Part shown: one piece after another, positions 1 through 12,540 of the stretch
How positions within the stretch are numbered: position 1 is the first letter of the stretch
How the letters are laid out: each line of letters opens with the position of its first letter
DNA from: Cryptomeria japonica
Taxonomy: Eukaryota > Streptophyta > Pinopsida > Cupressales > Cupressaceae
Assembly (NCBI RefSeq): GCF_030272615.1
Contig: NC_081406.1
Coordinates: 185,853,770-185,917,769, forward strand
Direction: 5' to 3'
Length of the DNA stretch: 64,000 nt
Translations under genes and position numbers: made by a program
Notes under the pieces: model-generated
Seen by the model: only the letters and a program-made list of their open reading frames with translations
The model's database searches: none
Told to the model about the DNA's origin: nothing

Positions 1-885
1 GTTAGACCTATCCTTAGGTCCAAATATGATTTATGGAAGTATGTTTGATATGTTATGGGTCTCACTGAAGTGTGTGGAGATCTAGATTAGAGTTATTTGC
101 ATTGGAGATTATGTTTTGACCAGTAATTGTTTATATAGTTGTGTACCGTGTGGATATGTTATTGGTTAGTTTCTAGTACAGATTGGTGAATTGATAATTG
201 GAATATGTGTTTTGGTCCTCTCTTTCTCCTTGAGTAGATCAATGTGTCTATTTTTAGTTCAAAATGTATTTTTTGATTTAGACTGACTAAGCTGAAGATT
301 TGATGATCTATATTGTATATAAGGCATATGTATATTTTGAGTTAGCATCTAGAATCTGGAGAGAGTGTAGATGATGTAGTGAAGAGTGAATATTATAGGA
401 AGTTTGAGCAAAGAAGAAGAGATGTGTTCAAATGATATGCAAGTTTTGTTGAATACTATTGCAAAGAGTTGAGACAAAGTGTTGGTAGTTCAGATTAGTG
501 TTGTTGTGTGTTGATGTTGGTTGCTTGATGCAAAGTTCAAGGACAACTTCATGCTCAAGAGATCCTTCTTTTCAAGTCATTTTCTGTATATTTCCCTAAG
601 TGCAATTAGCTTTAGGTTTTGTAAGTCCTCTTTGTATCTTGCCCCATGAGCAATTAGCCTTGGTGTGCAAGTCCAAAGCAGTGAGCTCCCTTTTGTAAAT
701 TTCTATTCATAGTGGATTATCTTGTGGGTCAACTCCCACTATGGTTTTTCCTTGTTTCAATTTTCCATGCATAAATCTTGGTGTTGATGTGTTGATATGT
801 GTTGTTGGTTAATTGTTTGTATGCTATGACAATTATTTTGTTTGGACAGATTCACCCCCCTCTTAGTCTTGCCTTAGGTTCAACA
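1..885 (+). mobile_element. LTR fragment, 3' portion, Copia type
   Basis: The segment ends with the U5 signature TTCACCCCCCTCTTAG at about 851-866 and then a CAACA terminus at 881-885. A TTTTTCC...CATG...TCTTGGTGTTG block precedes it, as is usual for plant Copia LTRs. No primer binding site follows, only a microsatellite, so this is a 3' or solo LTR. Its left part lies outside the window. No coding potential is seen. Confidence 0.65.
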
Positions 886-950
886 ACATACATACATACA
901 TACATGCATGCATATATAAATATGTGTGTGTGTGTGTGTGTGTGTGTTGT
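886..950. repeat. ACAT and GT microsatellites
   Basis: A short ACAT/GCAT tetranucleotide run is followed by a GT dinucleotide run, directly at the end of the preceding LTR. Confidence 0.85.
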
Positions 951-2620
951 GAGTCGATCTTATATTTGATGATTTTGACTTGTTAGAGTTCTATGTTGAA
1001 CTTGGATATAATAATCATGGATTTAAATGATCCTTGGTTTTCACTTAAAATTAATGTATATATAATTTAAATTCCTATTATGTCATTTCCGTTTACATAT
1101 TAAAACATGGTTGGAGTTAATTTTATTATCATGTGCATTATGAATTCTTAAAGGCCCTTCATTTTAAATTATATTTTGTATAACTTTCTTTATATCTTTA
1201 CATGGCTTTAATCAACTTTTATGTGGATATAACAAATTCTTTAACTATTTCCAAATGACTACAAACTATTCTTCTTGGATAATCTAATGGTAAATTATTT
1301 GTAATTTTCATGCTACAGTACTAGGAATTTATTCATAATGTAATATCATTCCTAATATTTGACTACAAACATGTTGATATTGTTATTTTTTATATATGTT
1401 GTACAAGTTGATAATATGAATATTTTTAGTTATGATCAAATTCATGTTGAGTAAATTTTATCCATAATTTGATTTTTACAACATATTGATTTAATTAAAT
1501 TAATTTTTGTGTATATACATATATTCCATGTATTCACAATTTTCATTTAATTTGTTAGGGGTGGTCAATTATAATTCATTTTTATTGTCATTAGGTGTGA
1601 AATTTGATTGATATATAGGTTGGTATTTATTTTATATTGATATTTAAATTATACATAATTTTGTTGTGTTATCTTGTATTGCTACCACAGATAGTTTTGA
1701 TTTTCTTCATCAATAGCTAATATTTCTTGGTAGATAAATCAAGATTTAAGTAAATAATTAATTGAATGAAGTAGTTGTAATACTTTAAATCATATTGAGT
1801 TAAATTTACATATCTATCTATATTTAGATATCCTAAAAGGAGATTAATGAGATTTAGATTTAATAAGGTTCTCTTGAAACTACTTAAATATTTTTGCTAA
1901 GTTTATTTATTTCTTCATAAGAAATAGAGATGATTACTAGGAGGGCTATGAGAAGGTGTGTATTGTTGAAGATATTCATGATAATCTAGTTATTTATTTT
2001 GAGTTATTTGTGATCTAATGTACTAGTTGTATCACAAAGCTCTCACTTGAACTAAGAGATAACTTACATTCTATTTTAATTTAATGACACACATATACCT
2101 AAATTCATAACTAATTTCAAAAGGAATTGTGAATTTGTATATATAACATAATTTCATTTCATTTTTTTGAGCTAAGTTTGATTAATTTTTAAATTCCAAA
2201 AATACAATATCTTGATATAAATGAAATCGTATAATATTTAATTTACTCATTTCAACAATATTAAATATACATGTCCATAATCATAAGAAAATGTGTATCA
2301 TAAGAAAACATGTAATCAAGTCCAGAAATGTAGATCATAAAACATGCAAACATGTCTAGAAATGTATGTCCATAAACATGTGTCATCAAACATGTAATCA
2401 AGTCCAGAAATGCATATCATAAAACATTAATGTCCACAAATAAATATACCATCAATTACATGTGCAACTTTTTATTAATGTCTATAAATATCTCTAGGTG
2501 GAGTGATCACCATTTCAGCTCCTAGTCAAGCAACCCTCTAACTAAGAATAATGCTTTGATGGATGTGTTGATTTCGGAGATAGTACAACACATACATAAA
2601 AGTGTATATTAAACATCTTA
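951..2620. other. AT-rich DNA with no recognisable gene
   Basis: No coding frame, LTR terminus, zinc knuckle or polymerase motif could be recognised on either strand. At 2270-2420 there are short imperfect repeats around CATGT, CCATAA and CAAGTCCAGAAATG. It may be old decayed transposon sequence. Confidence 0.5.
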
Positions 2621-2625
2621 TATTA

Positions 2626-2627
<2 letters not shown>

Positions 2628-2709
<82 letters not shown>
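2628..2709. repeat. (AT)n microsatellite
   Basis: About 80 bases of uninterrupted TA dinucleotide. Confidence 0.95.
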
Positions 2710-2713
<4 letters not shown>

Positions 2714-2715
2714 TA

Positions 2716-2950
2716 AATGTGTGTATGATTTAAAAATATAAAACTCACACATCCACTAACATTAGTACTGTCAAATGAATCATGCTTGAGTACATTCCCT
2801 ATCCCTAGGCTAGGAGTAACATGAGATAACTCCATCTACGATGTGTGTGTGTGTGGGTGTGATTTAAAAATATAGAGCTCACATGTCCACTGACATTAGT
2901 ACTATCAACTGAATCATGCTTGAGTACATGCCCTATCCCCAGGCTAGGAG
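2716..2950. repeat. Two-copy tandem duplication, about 134 bp
   Basis: The block beginning with a TG-rich run followed by GATTTAAAAATATA, and ending CCTAGGCTAGGAGT or CCCAGGCTAGGAGT, occurs twice (about 2716-2817 and 2851-2950). Scattered substitutions separate the copies. They are joined by a GT/GGGT run near 2839-2860. Confidence 0.85.
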
Positions 2951-3315
2951 TGTATGTTTGTATGTGTGTATGCATGTATGCATGTATGTATGTATGCATG
3001 CATTCATGTATGTATGTATGTACTATGTATGTATGTATGTATGCATCCATGCATGCATGTATGTATGTATGCATGTATGCATGTATACATACATGCATAC
3101 ATACATACATACATGCATACATGCATACATACATACATACATACATACATACATACATACATACATGCATGCATGCATACATACATACATAGTACATACA
3201 TGCATACATACATGCATGCATGCATACATACATGCATGCATACATACATGCATACATACATACATACATACATGCATACATGCATACATACATACATATA
3301 CATGTAAGTAGGTAT
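2951..3315. repeat. Inverted compound tetranucleotide array (TATG/CATG then CATA/CATG)
   Basis: The left half is a (GTAT)/(GCAT) array. At about 3085 (core GTATAC) it switches to its reverse complement, which runs to about 3300. The rare interruption GTACTATG at 3020-3027 is mirrored as CATAGTAC at 3188-3195. The arms are therefore copies of one another in inverted orientation and could fold into a long hairpin. Confidence 0.9.
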
Positions 3316-3375
3316 GTATATGTGTATGTATATATATAGTAGATGTATATTAGGACTAGAGATCAAAGTAAAAAT

Positions 3376-3995
3376 TATTTTCTCACCCTAAAAGAGAGGG
3401 GAGTGAATTAGTATAGACAAATTCCTTTCAGATCTATATAACAACTAAACTTATTCTGTAATTTGTAAGCATAAAAGAAAAAAACAAATTCAACACATGG
3501 ACACCAAATTTACGTAGAAATCTCTATAAGAGAAAAAATACAGTGAGAATCACACTCACAATATAATTAAACTGATTACAAGATTTTAGGCTCACTACCA
3601 AGGATAAATATGCACCTAATGGACTTGCAATGCTAAGGTGCACAACCTTAGGGGAAGATACAAGGAGACTTGCAGAACTAAGACTCAAGAATAGTCTGAA
3701 AATTATCTAGTGGATTTCAGATATGTTGACTCAAGGGTTGTAGTTTGAAGGACATGTTCATTTGGTATGTGCAGTATTCCAATTCAACTTTCAAGTGTTG
3801 GTTTTACTTCGCAAGTTAGTTATGTTGGTATGTGCTTGACATGCTCTATTACATTGAGTCTCAATTATTTTGGTTGATCTATCTTGTTTATATTATGCTT
3901 GGTATGTGCTTGACATAATAATCTGCATTAGAAGATGTTTTTGGGATAACTAGTTGATGTGTTTCATTATTTTCTACAGATTTTGTTTGGCGCTA
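3376..3995 (-). mobile_element. Family Z LTR fragment with internal inversion
   Basis: Bases 3380-3690 align directly with the start of the Z LTR at 18371-18690: the GAGGGG...GAATTAG-type terminus, the ACATGGA-type block and GATTACAAGATTTTAGGCTCACTACCA-like text. Bases 3690-3995 instead match the reverse complement of about 19250-19550 of that LTR. This is one end of the outer Z element, scrambled by an inversion and deletion next to the family X insertion. Confidence 0.65.
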
Positions 3996-6481
3996 ATCTG
4001 AAGAAGTGAGGCAGAAATTTCACTCTCGGTCTTCATCTAGAAGTCTAATTCTTCCATTGCATCAATGGTGCTCATCTCCTATGTCATAGTAATAGCTTCC
4101 AAGTTTAGGAAGCACTTCTGAAGAACCTACAATTTTGGAAATAGGAGCAATTGGAGCTCCTATAGATTTCTGAGTCAAGCTTCACAATCTGATGTTGGTG
4201 ACTATGAACAGTTTGTCCATATACTGTGAACAGATCATAGGGAAATTTGAAGTTGCTGATATATTTATGTAATTTCGATTGGAGTTGAGTCTTCTATTTC
4301 ACAGCATCTTCACAAAATAGGTGAGGTTGACATATTTTACTCAAGAGTAGGTTACCTTCACTCATAGCTGCACTTATATCACCTTTTTGCTTAATCGGTT
4401 TTGTCCTCTCTTAATCCATTTGTTTTACTAATGCAACTTTGAGTGCCTTTTCATGATTTTTCTTTGCAGTATCCTAGCAACATCTTCCAAACATTGTACC
4501 TGGTCATCCACTACTGTGCAAAGAAGTTTGAGTTTGGCCGATGAGGAATCAGTACTAGGGAGGTTAGTACCAAGGATTAGATTAGAGAGGGTGTCAATAA
4601 CAAACTGAATGACATCCTATTCTTTATTTTTCCTTAGTTCTTCCAATATCTCTCGTGCTAGTTGAATGCTCTGTAGTAGCTCAGTCTCATCTGTTGATTG
4701 AGTTAGATAGGAAAGATTCAAATCAGTGTGACTAGTGGAATCAACCTCCAAGGCTTGATCTCCGATTACCTTGGGAGTCTATCCTCCTTCCTTTTCCTTT
4801 ATCTCCACTTGTCATTTCTTCTCCTCTTCTTCCTTTTCTTGGGCTATCTTGGTGGCCTTCACTTTCTCCTCTTCCACTCTCTTCTTCTCCTCTTCTTTCT
4901 TCCACTCTTCTTCTTTCTTTTTCTCCTCTTCCTTTTCCTTCTTTGCTTCCTCCTTCCTCTTTTCTTCTTCCTTCCTCTTCTCTTCTTCTTTCTTTTTCTC
5001 TTCCTCCTTCTTCTTCTCTTCTTCCTTCTTCTTCTCTTCTTGTCTCTCTTTCTCCGCTTTCTCTTTCTCTTGCTTTTCTTTCTTCTCTCTCTCTTTTTCC
5101 CATTTCTCTTTTTCTGCTTTCTCATCCTTTTCTTTTTCCATTCTCTCTTTTTCATCTTTTTCCTCATCTAGAGTGATATCCTCAATGTCCAGTGCATCAA
5201 CATCAATGGACTCATTTTGTTCTGCCATTATTTCACCTAGACTATCAAGGACTTCATCTGGTTTGGCTGTGGATAGGTTAGGTTCTTGCTCAGCCTATCG
5301 ATTAGCTTCAGATACTTGTTGCATTTTGATACAAGCTTTAACCTGCAAATGGGTGTCTTTTTCCACTTCAAAAGTTTTGCCTCTGAGTAGCTAGAGTCTT
5401 CTTCTTCGCATGAAGAAAATGAATTTGTACTTATCAATAATTTCAAACAATTCTGAGTTAGAGGCATCTAGAAAATATTGACCAAAAACTTTCTCCCTGA
5501 TGTCTTTCTCTTTTTGAATGGCAATGCACCATTTGTTGTCCAAAGAATCATACAAATATTTAGAAGTAACTGATTTAATTTCAAAAGGTGACCGATCATT
5601 AATACATAAATATTTAATAAGTTCTTATTCAACATCCTCCTTTTCACTATCATTTAAATCATCAAAATATTCTTTTAAATCATCAAGAACTTTTCTTCTA
5701 ATATTCTTTATGGTCCTTTGACAATGTGTCATAAGTTTTTAAGAGGAAATATCTAAATTTACTAGTGCAGAGGTTGTCGGTACATTACCGGTTGACTTCG
5801 TCTTCTTGCTTGATTTTCTTGTCTTCTTTATTTCTACTTCTAGTTCAATGCCTTCTGAATCCGGTGAGTTATTCCTAGTTTTCCTCTTTCTTTCGAATAC
5901 CTTTGCTGGAACAGCCTTCAGTTTCTTTTTAGCTAGTGACCTTTTGGTCACTTTAGGACTGGCAGCAGATGTAACCAGTGTCGATGCCGATGGCACTTCT
6001 TTACTCTTCTTCTACTTTGGTACCTCAATAGATTTGATCTTCTCTAAGTAAGTACCGGTCCTCTTCTTCTTGGAATCTAGTGGTGAAGCAAGTAGGGTAG
6101 AGGCATACCCTGTCAGTATATCATTTACCACTTCATATCCCATATGCCCAACTACATCTTCTCTGGGTTCGACTGCTTCCATTGTGAAGTGATCTATTTT
6201 GATGGTGAAATAGATGTCATATTCATATTTCTTAACTAGATCACCAGATATTCTCATTCTCTGGTTCATCTTTAGTTTGAATTCATCAAAATATCTATTC
6301 AGAGTCTCTGGATATGCAGTTCCCACTACTTGCAGACTCTCATTTATTTGTCTGGAAACTAGTAGGTCAGTTGACCATTGAACATCACCAACTCCAAGAA
6401 AATATCCTTGAAAGTAGAAAAATAAACTGACAAGTACTTGACCAAACTTAAACCTCTAGGTTTTGTCCAATTTGATCGACT
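3996..6481 (-). pseudogene. Family X second gene (unknown protein), copy A, C-terminal two thirds
   Basis: The minus strand continues the gene whose first part lies at 10121-10786; the 3.6 kb insert at 6487-10115 separates them. In order I see a conserved block with YFDEFKLKMNQRMRISGDL and IYFTIKIDHFTMEAVEPRE (about 6330-6130), a basic linker (about 6100-5760), a helical domain with THCQRTIKNIRRKVLDDL (about 5740-5300), a very long Lys/Glu helix with KKKEEE hexads (about 5230-4800), then a helical tail. Stops occur, for example, at about 6012, 5738, 5467 and 4811. The left end lacks about 400 bases of element interior and the 3' LTR compared with the copy at 48056-55769. I do not recognise the protein family; it contains no protease, reverse transcriptase, RNase H or integrase motif. 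Confidence 0.7.
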
Positions 6482-6486
6482 TCAAA

Positions 6487-8212
6487 TGTAATGCCCCGCT
6501 AGGAACCCTAAAAGAAAACAACACAACTAGGCAACTAAAGGGTGAAATAAATTTTTTTAAAGATTAAGTGCATTAATTATAGCCATTGCACATCTAATAA
6601 CATAGCGGAAGACTAACACATGATTTCCTAAGGGTTACCAATAAATATTAATCATAGATTATATTAACACCATGGTTAATCCAATTGTCCATTTAATTAG
6701 ATAAAGTAAATGCTTAAGTTCAAAACTACACATACATCTAAATTCCATAATGAAAGATTCAAGTATACCAATGCATTCAATTTTTCATAAATCATTTATA
6801 CATAAGATCAAAGCAACTGAATTAACATACATTCCACTGACTTAATATTACAATATCCACAAATACATGGCTTCCAATAATACCATGGATTACAAAGTTA
6901 CAATATCAAGGTTACATAAAAGTTTGATACAATGACCACAAGGTTTCAACTGAACAATGATCACGAACATGAGCTGGTACATGAACCACGAACCAAGAAA
7001 CACCAGCGAAGCCTTTCTTCGCCTGAAGATACAATCCAGAACATCCGATGGGAAGTGGCACTACCACCCGACCATGTGATCCCGAAATGGAACCACCCCA
7101 CCGTGATAGGAGATAGTAGAAATCCTCAAGCAAGAAAAGTAAGACAAGTATGAAAGAACTACAAGACTCCGCAAACATCCATGTGACTCAACCCACAAAA
7201 CACTAATGACTCTAAGGAGAGAGTGTCATCGCATAGCTTGATGGTTACCATGGTAGGCCTCCTAGGTCCCGGCTCTCTGTCCTGGTAACTTCTCTCAGCT
7301 TCCGGCTCCAACTAAGTCTCATGCGGACCCTACTAATCCTTTCGTGAAGACAAGGTGGTAAGTTTGCCATTCTAGGCCTTCTCGTAGAATTATGAGCCCT
7401 ATACTAGCATTACACCTATGCACGAGGTACATTATCTTAATTAATATTTATCTCACTCCCCCCAAATATATTATTAGGTTATCACTTTTTAACTGACTTT
7501 CAATGGGTTATCCTATCATCCACTTTGACCACGACCCCCGCTCGAAAGGCACTCTCTCTCATAGGACACTAACAGAAAAGGTCTCTCTACAAGAACTCTA
7601 TGGCGAAACAGACAGCCATAACTAATCTTGACAAACCACATGTGAAAGATACACAATCACTAACCCAAGATTGACCATTTGGACAAAACACATAATGACT
7701 CACATCAACAAGGTTATACAACACCTGACCAAGGAGATGTAACAACATATGACATAATGACAACTCAACCAGAATTGCAACGAAATTAAGCTTGACAACA
7801 AATACCATTTACACAAGATCCTAATACAAGCAATCTTTTCTTTAAACAACCAAAAGCATAAATAACTTGCAATTAAAGATTTTCTAGAAAATAAGAAAAT
7901 ACAACTATATTAATACAAAGAAATCAATTTTGTCATTTGTCCAATAAGGTTAAATCAATCACATAAAAATTAACCCCCTAATTATATGTTCATGATTACT
8001 TTACAAATAAACCCAATTAGATTGTATCTAATCTAAATTCAATTCCAAACTAAAAATTATATACAATAATATAATATAATTACATAAATATATATATTCT
8101 ACTAATATAATATTATATAATTATTTCACATTAGAATATATAATAAAAAGATAATTTAATTTTGAAATATCTTTCATTTCCAAAATAACATAATTAAAAC
8201 CACAGAAAATAC

Positions 8213-8252
<40 letters not shown>

Positions 8253-10115
8253 GTTTTTTTGTTTGTTTTTTTTCAATTATGTTTTTTTAATTTTTTTTTT
8301 GTTTTTTTTTCATTATTTTTTTAAAAGATTCCCATCAACTTTAAAAACAGCAAATTTAATTTAATTTTTTTTACCATAATTAATTTCCAAACCAATTTAT
8401 TTCCAGTGAAATTATTTATTACACAATTTCTCCAAAATAATATAATAAAATAATTTCCCTTAACTTCTAATAATACAATAAATTTAATTAATGATTAAAT
8501 TTATTTCTATAATAACTAATTATATCACAGAGATACACAAATATTAAAAAGGACTGCCATAGCCAAATATCGAAACCAAAATCAAACAAGAGGGAATGGT
8601 TTCTCTGGTAAATCCCATTCCTCCCAAATCTTGCAATTTCCATGCACAATAAAAATCTTGGCGAAATTTGTCATAATAACTCTTTCCAATTTTCTTAAAA
8701 TTTAATCTACAAACACCCAGGAAATAACTTCTTTCCATAAACTAGAAATTAACTTCAGGAATGGACTTTAGCCAATAACAAGAAATAATCAGACAGGATT
8801 TTAAATTTGACAAACATCTTAACACACACATCATTCAGAAAGATAAAAGAAATAAAAAAATTTCTTTAAAACAAACAACCAAACAAAGCCACCCAACCTG
8901 GTATAGCTTTCCTAGAAGAAATTTGTAGAAGAGAACCAATCCTTCAACAAGCTTCCAAATAAATTTCTCTTCACCTAAATCCTTGACCTGTTTCCTATGT
9001 ATCCCTAAAATAAAGACCTATTCCCCTTTTTAAACTAAAATTCTAGGTTGCATATCTTTTTCCCCAAAAACCTAAATTTAGAATAAAAGCAATTTTATTT
9101 TATTTTCTAATTTTCTAACAAAGGATAATTTAACATGCAATAATTAAAAATCATTTTTTTCTTTCTTTTCTTTTCTCATGCAAATTAATTAATTTTCTAA
9201 ATAAAGAAATTAAAGCAATGCTATAATTTTAATGAATTCTTTTATTCATTCATTTATTTATTTATTCTTTTATTCTATTTATTCTTTTATTTATTTAAAA
9301 TTCTAGGAAACAATAAATTAAATTAATATAATTTACTTTTCCACTCAAATTTAAATAAAATTTATTTCTAATATCATGTAGCTTGCAACTTAATTTAATA
9401 ATTTTTTTTAATTAATTAAATTTATAATCTCAATGCATACATAAATCAACTATGAGATAACTCCATAAACTTAATTAATTAAATCAAATCCACTAAAATA
9501 CACAAACTAAACAAATATCAAGCAAATACTCATAAAATGATCAAAAGACAAAATACGAAGGTCAAACTAACTAACTGGATGACCAACTGACGACACTCAC
9601 ACAAGTGTAAATGACTAAAATAGGGTCAACTACTATCTCCTCCACTTCTATGGGAAAATATAAGGCACGCTCAGACCTGTGAAGCCAGATGGAGATGATA
9701 CCCCGTACCTACCGAGTACTTGTACCTGCAATATCCTGCATCACCAAACCACACATGCATATATACAATATAGAAAACATGACATACACACCAATGAAGG
9801 AGAATCGCAACTTTCCCTATCTCACCGAAATGAGTGAAGAAAAATCGTCCCCCTGCATCCAATACACTCACAGATACACAACATATAATTACACATTGCA
9901 TAGATATAGTAAAGTGTCGGTACATAGCAATAATCCATAAAATACCACAATTCACAAGTACTGAAATATTGCAAATAAATTATGCATCTCATATCCAGAT
10001 AAAACATGAAATAATGTCATATAAATCTAAATAACACATCATGGTAATGTATCCACTGAAAACAAACAATAATAAAATATGAGTCTAATGAGTTCAAACG
10101 AGTAGGGGTACTACA
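6487..10115. mobile_element. 3.6 kb LTR-like insertion, probably a solo LTR
   Basis: It starts TGTAATGCCCC and ends GGGGTACTACA, which are inverted matches at 9 of 11 positions. It is flanked by tcaaa (6482-6486) and tcaag (10116-10120), a 5-bp target duplication with one mismatch. Removing it and one duplication restores a gap-free match to the sister copy near 52190. The interior has no gag or pol. It holds AT-rich tracts (8040-8520), a TA run at 8219-8245, T-rich DNA and TTTA/TTCA repeats near 9240-9300. A second insert beginning with almost the same terminus starts at 56694. Confidence 0.7.
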
Positions 10116-10120
10116 TCAAG

Positions 10121-10786
10121 TTATCTATGAGTAGTTTCTGCATACAGGTACATAAGTCATATTCTACATTTTCCTTTATCCTCCTATAAGCGGCATGCAC
10201 CGTAGTTGAAGGAACAAAATTCATTCTACTAGCATAGAATATTCTATACCCGATTACCATACATTCATATTTCACCAAATCATCTTTAATGGTGTTGACC
10301 ATCATTTCCTGTTGGTCACTCATAGGACCGGTGAGCTCTGTCATTTTGGTTTTGGTGATATTTTGAAGAACGAGGACTTCCCCAACATTGCAGAAAATTG
10401 TCACGACATGAATTACCTCCAGTGTAATATCAAGGGTTCTCTCAAGGTGCATCTTATCACCATGAACCCTACTAAGGATAATCCTGATGTGTTCTTCTGT
10501 AAATTCTTCGAGAAAATATACTACATTATGAAATTTCTTCTTCTCCATTATGCTATATTCAGGTTTAATCTTCTTATTATCTCCACAGAACATACTCAGC
10601 TCGGAGTGAATCACTAGGGACCCTAGGTCTTCTAGTTTGCAATCAATATATCCTAAAACATCACCTTTGACAATGACTCCGAATGGAATTTGAGATAGGG
10701 AATTATATTTCATCTTGTTTTTAAGAAGCTCAGGTGCATCCTCAGGTTCAATAGAACTAGAAGGGATTGCATTTGCAAGAAGCCAT
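10121..10786 (-). pseudogene. Family X second gene, copy A, N-terminal part
   Basis: The likely start is the ATG at 10784-10786 (ATGGCTTCT), at the same place as the start of the sister copy at 52834. A one- or two-base indel soon afterwards shifts the frame, and a clean frame runs from 10713. It contains YIDCKLEDLG, then IRIILSRVHGDKMHLERT, a variable segment, and IKDDLVKYECMVIGY. Family Y shows matching blocks at 25441-25860 (IHCHIEGLG, IRVHGELFWLD, LTGAT, SMILGY). The function is unknown. The reading frame is cut by the insertion at 10115. Confidence 0.7.
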
Positions 10787-11248
10787 TTCTAGAAGATTTC
10801 AAATGAGAAGAATGTTTCAATGAGAAACACCTTCACACTCCAAACTTAGGGTTTTCCGATGTCAAGCACAACACACTTCTTCGGACGCTTTGTTTACCAC
10901 TTTGACTTCCACACTAATAACTTGAAGTGGTTGCAAAATCTTGTGCAAGATTCCTTTCTGAATTCTTTCAATGCAAGATAAATTGCTCTGGTTGTGCTGC
11001 TCAAGCTTAGAAAAGTTCTACTCTAAAAAATAGGTAAGTAAAAATGATGGCACAAGTCACTTTTAAACATGCTCCTGCCTACCATAATAAATGCATCATC
11101 ATTAGGGCTCAAACCCTAATTTTACCTTTTACCGCTTCATTTCTTTTGTCGGTTGACAGGTAACAAATACTGATAATGGTACTTTACTGATATACTCTGG
11201 GGGTTCGTAACATTTTTACCGATATGTTCCCCCTAATCTTTTTGAAGC
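10787..11248. other. Family X spacer between gag and second gene, copy A
   Basis: Short non-coding interval with no frame of note. It matches the interval 52835-53284 of the complete copy, including the GGGTTCGTAACATTTTTACC-like text just downstream of the gag stop. It could hold the promoter, leader or splice acceptor for the second gene, but no motif decides this. Confidence 0.5.
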
Positions 11249-12502
11249 TTAGTTTGTCAGTTCAGGAATTTCCACACTAGGTGTGGAAACTGGTACATCT
11301 TGTGGCTTCTTATTAGATTTCTTTTTCCAAGTTTTATCCATATCCACCTGAACAGTTTCAACATCAATCTCCCCTTCTGGGTTGATCGGTATGTCTCCCA
11401 ATTGATTATTTCTCTGTTTGCATGCTCTGACAGTGTGTCCTAGTTTGTTGCAATGATAGCATACCATTCCAGGTGTTCTCCATGGTCCAGTGTTCACATT
11501 TTCATTCTTCCTTTTGCATGTTGCAGTAGTGTGACCGATACCACAATAGATAAAACATGTTGCTCTCCAACTGGTTACCACTTCATAACCATTTGATCAG
11601 TGGTCATAGGGTCTGTACTGGTTTGGGTTCTGGTTTTTAGGAAGTTCCGGGACAACTCCTTTAGCTCTTGGTGGATATTTTCTAGAGTTCTTCATAACCG
11701 ACCTGCACTCAAAATCTTTATGCCCAAACTTGTTGCATGCATAATAGTAACCATTAAATCTACCAGATCTAGCCACATTATTCTAAAAGTAAGGAAATTT
11801 ATTGTAAGCCTTGCTCCTACATACATTGGCAGTATGTCCTTCCTTAAGATAGTTAAAGCAAATAGGTTTAAACTTTTCCTTACCTTTACTCCCACTATTG
11901 ATCTTAGGCGTTGATTTCTTCTTCAGTACATCACTCTTGGTTCCAGAGGTCTCACCTCCTCGTATCCAAAGAAACCAACTCCAGTGGTATCCGTTGATGG
12001 CATCACTGATTCTAGCTTTTGCTTCAACTTAGTAGCACTCTGGTTGAACTTAGCAAGTATCTCCTTTGTCTCAGCAAGTTCCTTGGAAAGAGCATCATTG
12101 GTCTCCATCAAGGTTTCATTCTAAGAAATCGCTACATTCAGTTCAACTTGTATTTCTTCTTTCTCTTCTTTACCCTCTCACAGATAGACGATAATGGTAC
12201 TGATTTCTTGTTTCAACTTAAAGATCTCTAGCTCATGACTCATCTTGATAGTCAGTCCTTCCAACTCCCTCCTTAAGGTTAGTTTTGGATTCATTTAGTT
12301 TCTCCACTTCTCCGACTAGGGCCTCCATGTCTGCTTTGTCAGAAGAGATATTTTTAGTAAATTCCATCAATTGCTCATCAAGTTCTCCTCTCTTGGCCAA
12401 AGAGGATTTATACTTGACTTTGATTTCATCATAAGCTCTCTCAGAATTAATAAGACGATGAGTGAGTTCCCTCATGTTGTATTCCCCCATATATCCTTCC
12501 AA
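11249..12502 (-). pseudogene. Family X zinc-knuckle gag, copy A
   Basis: Gag-like nucleocapsid protein that would package element RNA. The start is taken at MEGYMGEY (12502), about 25 bases downstream of the primer site. An N-terminal coiled coil (AYDEIKVKYKSSLAKRGELDEQ...) is followed by a second helical segment (about 12111-11923) and an array of CCHC knuckles. Knuckles seen include CFIYCGIGHTTATC (11549-11510 region) and CYHCNKLGHTVRAC (11460-11420 region). The C-terminus has VETVQVDMDKTWKKK. Several stops and frameshifts break it, and no protease or polymerase follows. It aligns along its length with 53285-54562. Confidence 0.75.
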
Positions 12503-12526
12503 GTGGTTAGACTTATAGAAAGGTTG

Positions 12527-12538
12527 GCTTTGATACCA
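12527..12538 (-). other. Primer binding site, tRNA-iMet type (copy A)
   Basis: On the minus strand the bases next to the LTR read TGGTATCAAAGC. This is one mismatch from the initiator-Met tRNA 3'-end complement TGGTATCAGAGC that primes many plant Copia elements. Two bases separate it from the LTR. Confidence 0.75.
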
Positions 12539-12540
12539 AT

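Noticed and set aside
2805-3366. Overlapping reading frames rich in Met-Tyr-Val-Cys or Ile-His-Thr on both strands
   Set aside because: They are translations of the tetranucleotide microsatellite in all frames, not genes.
4728-5394. Phe/Leu/Ser-rich + strand frames that look like membrane proteins
   Set aside because: They are the antisense of the Lys/Glu repeat of the family X second gene; the minus frame matches the sister copy.
6932-7178. Overlapping 73- and 88-codon frames on both strands
   Set aside because: They sit in the non-coding LTR-like insert with no start context, domain or counterpart in the related insert at 56694.
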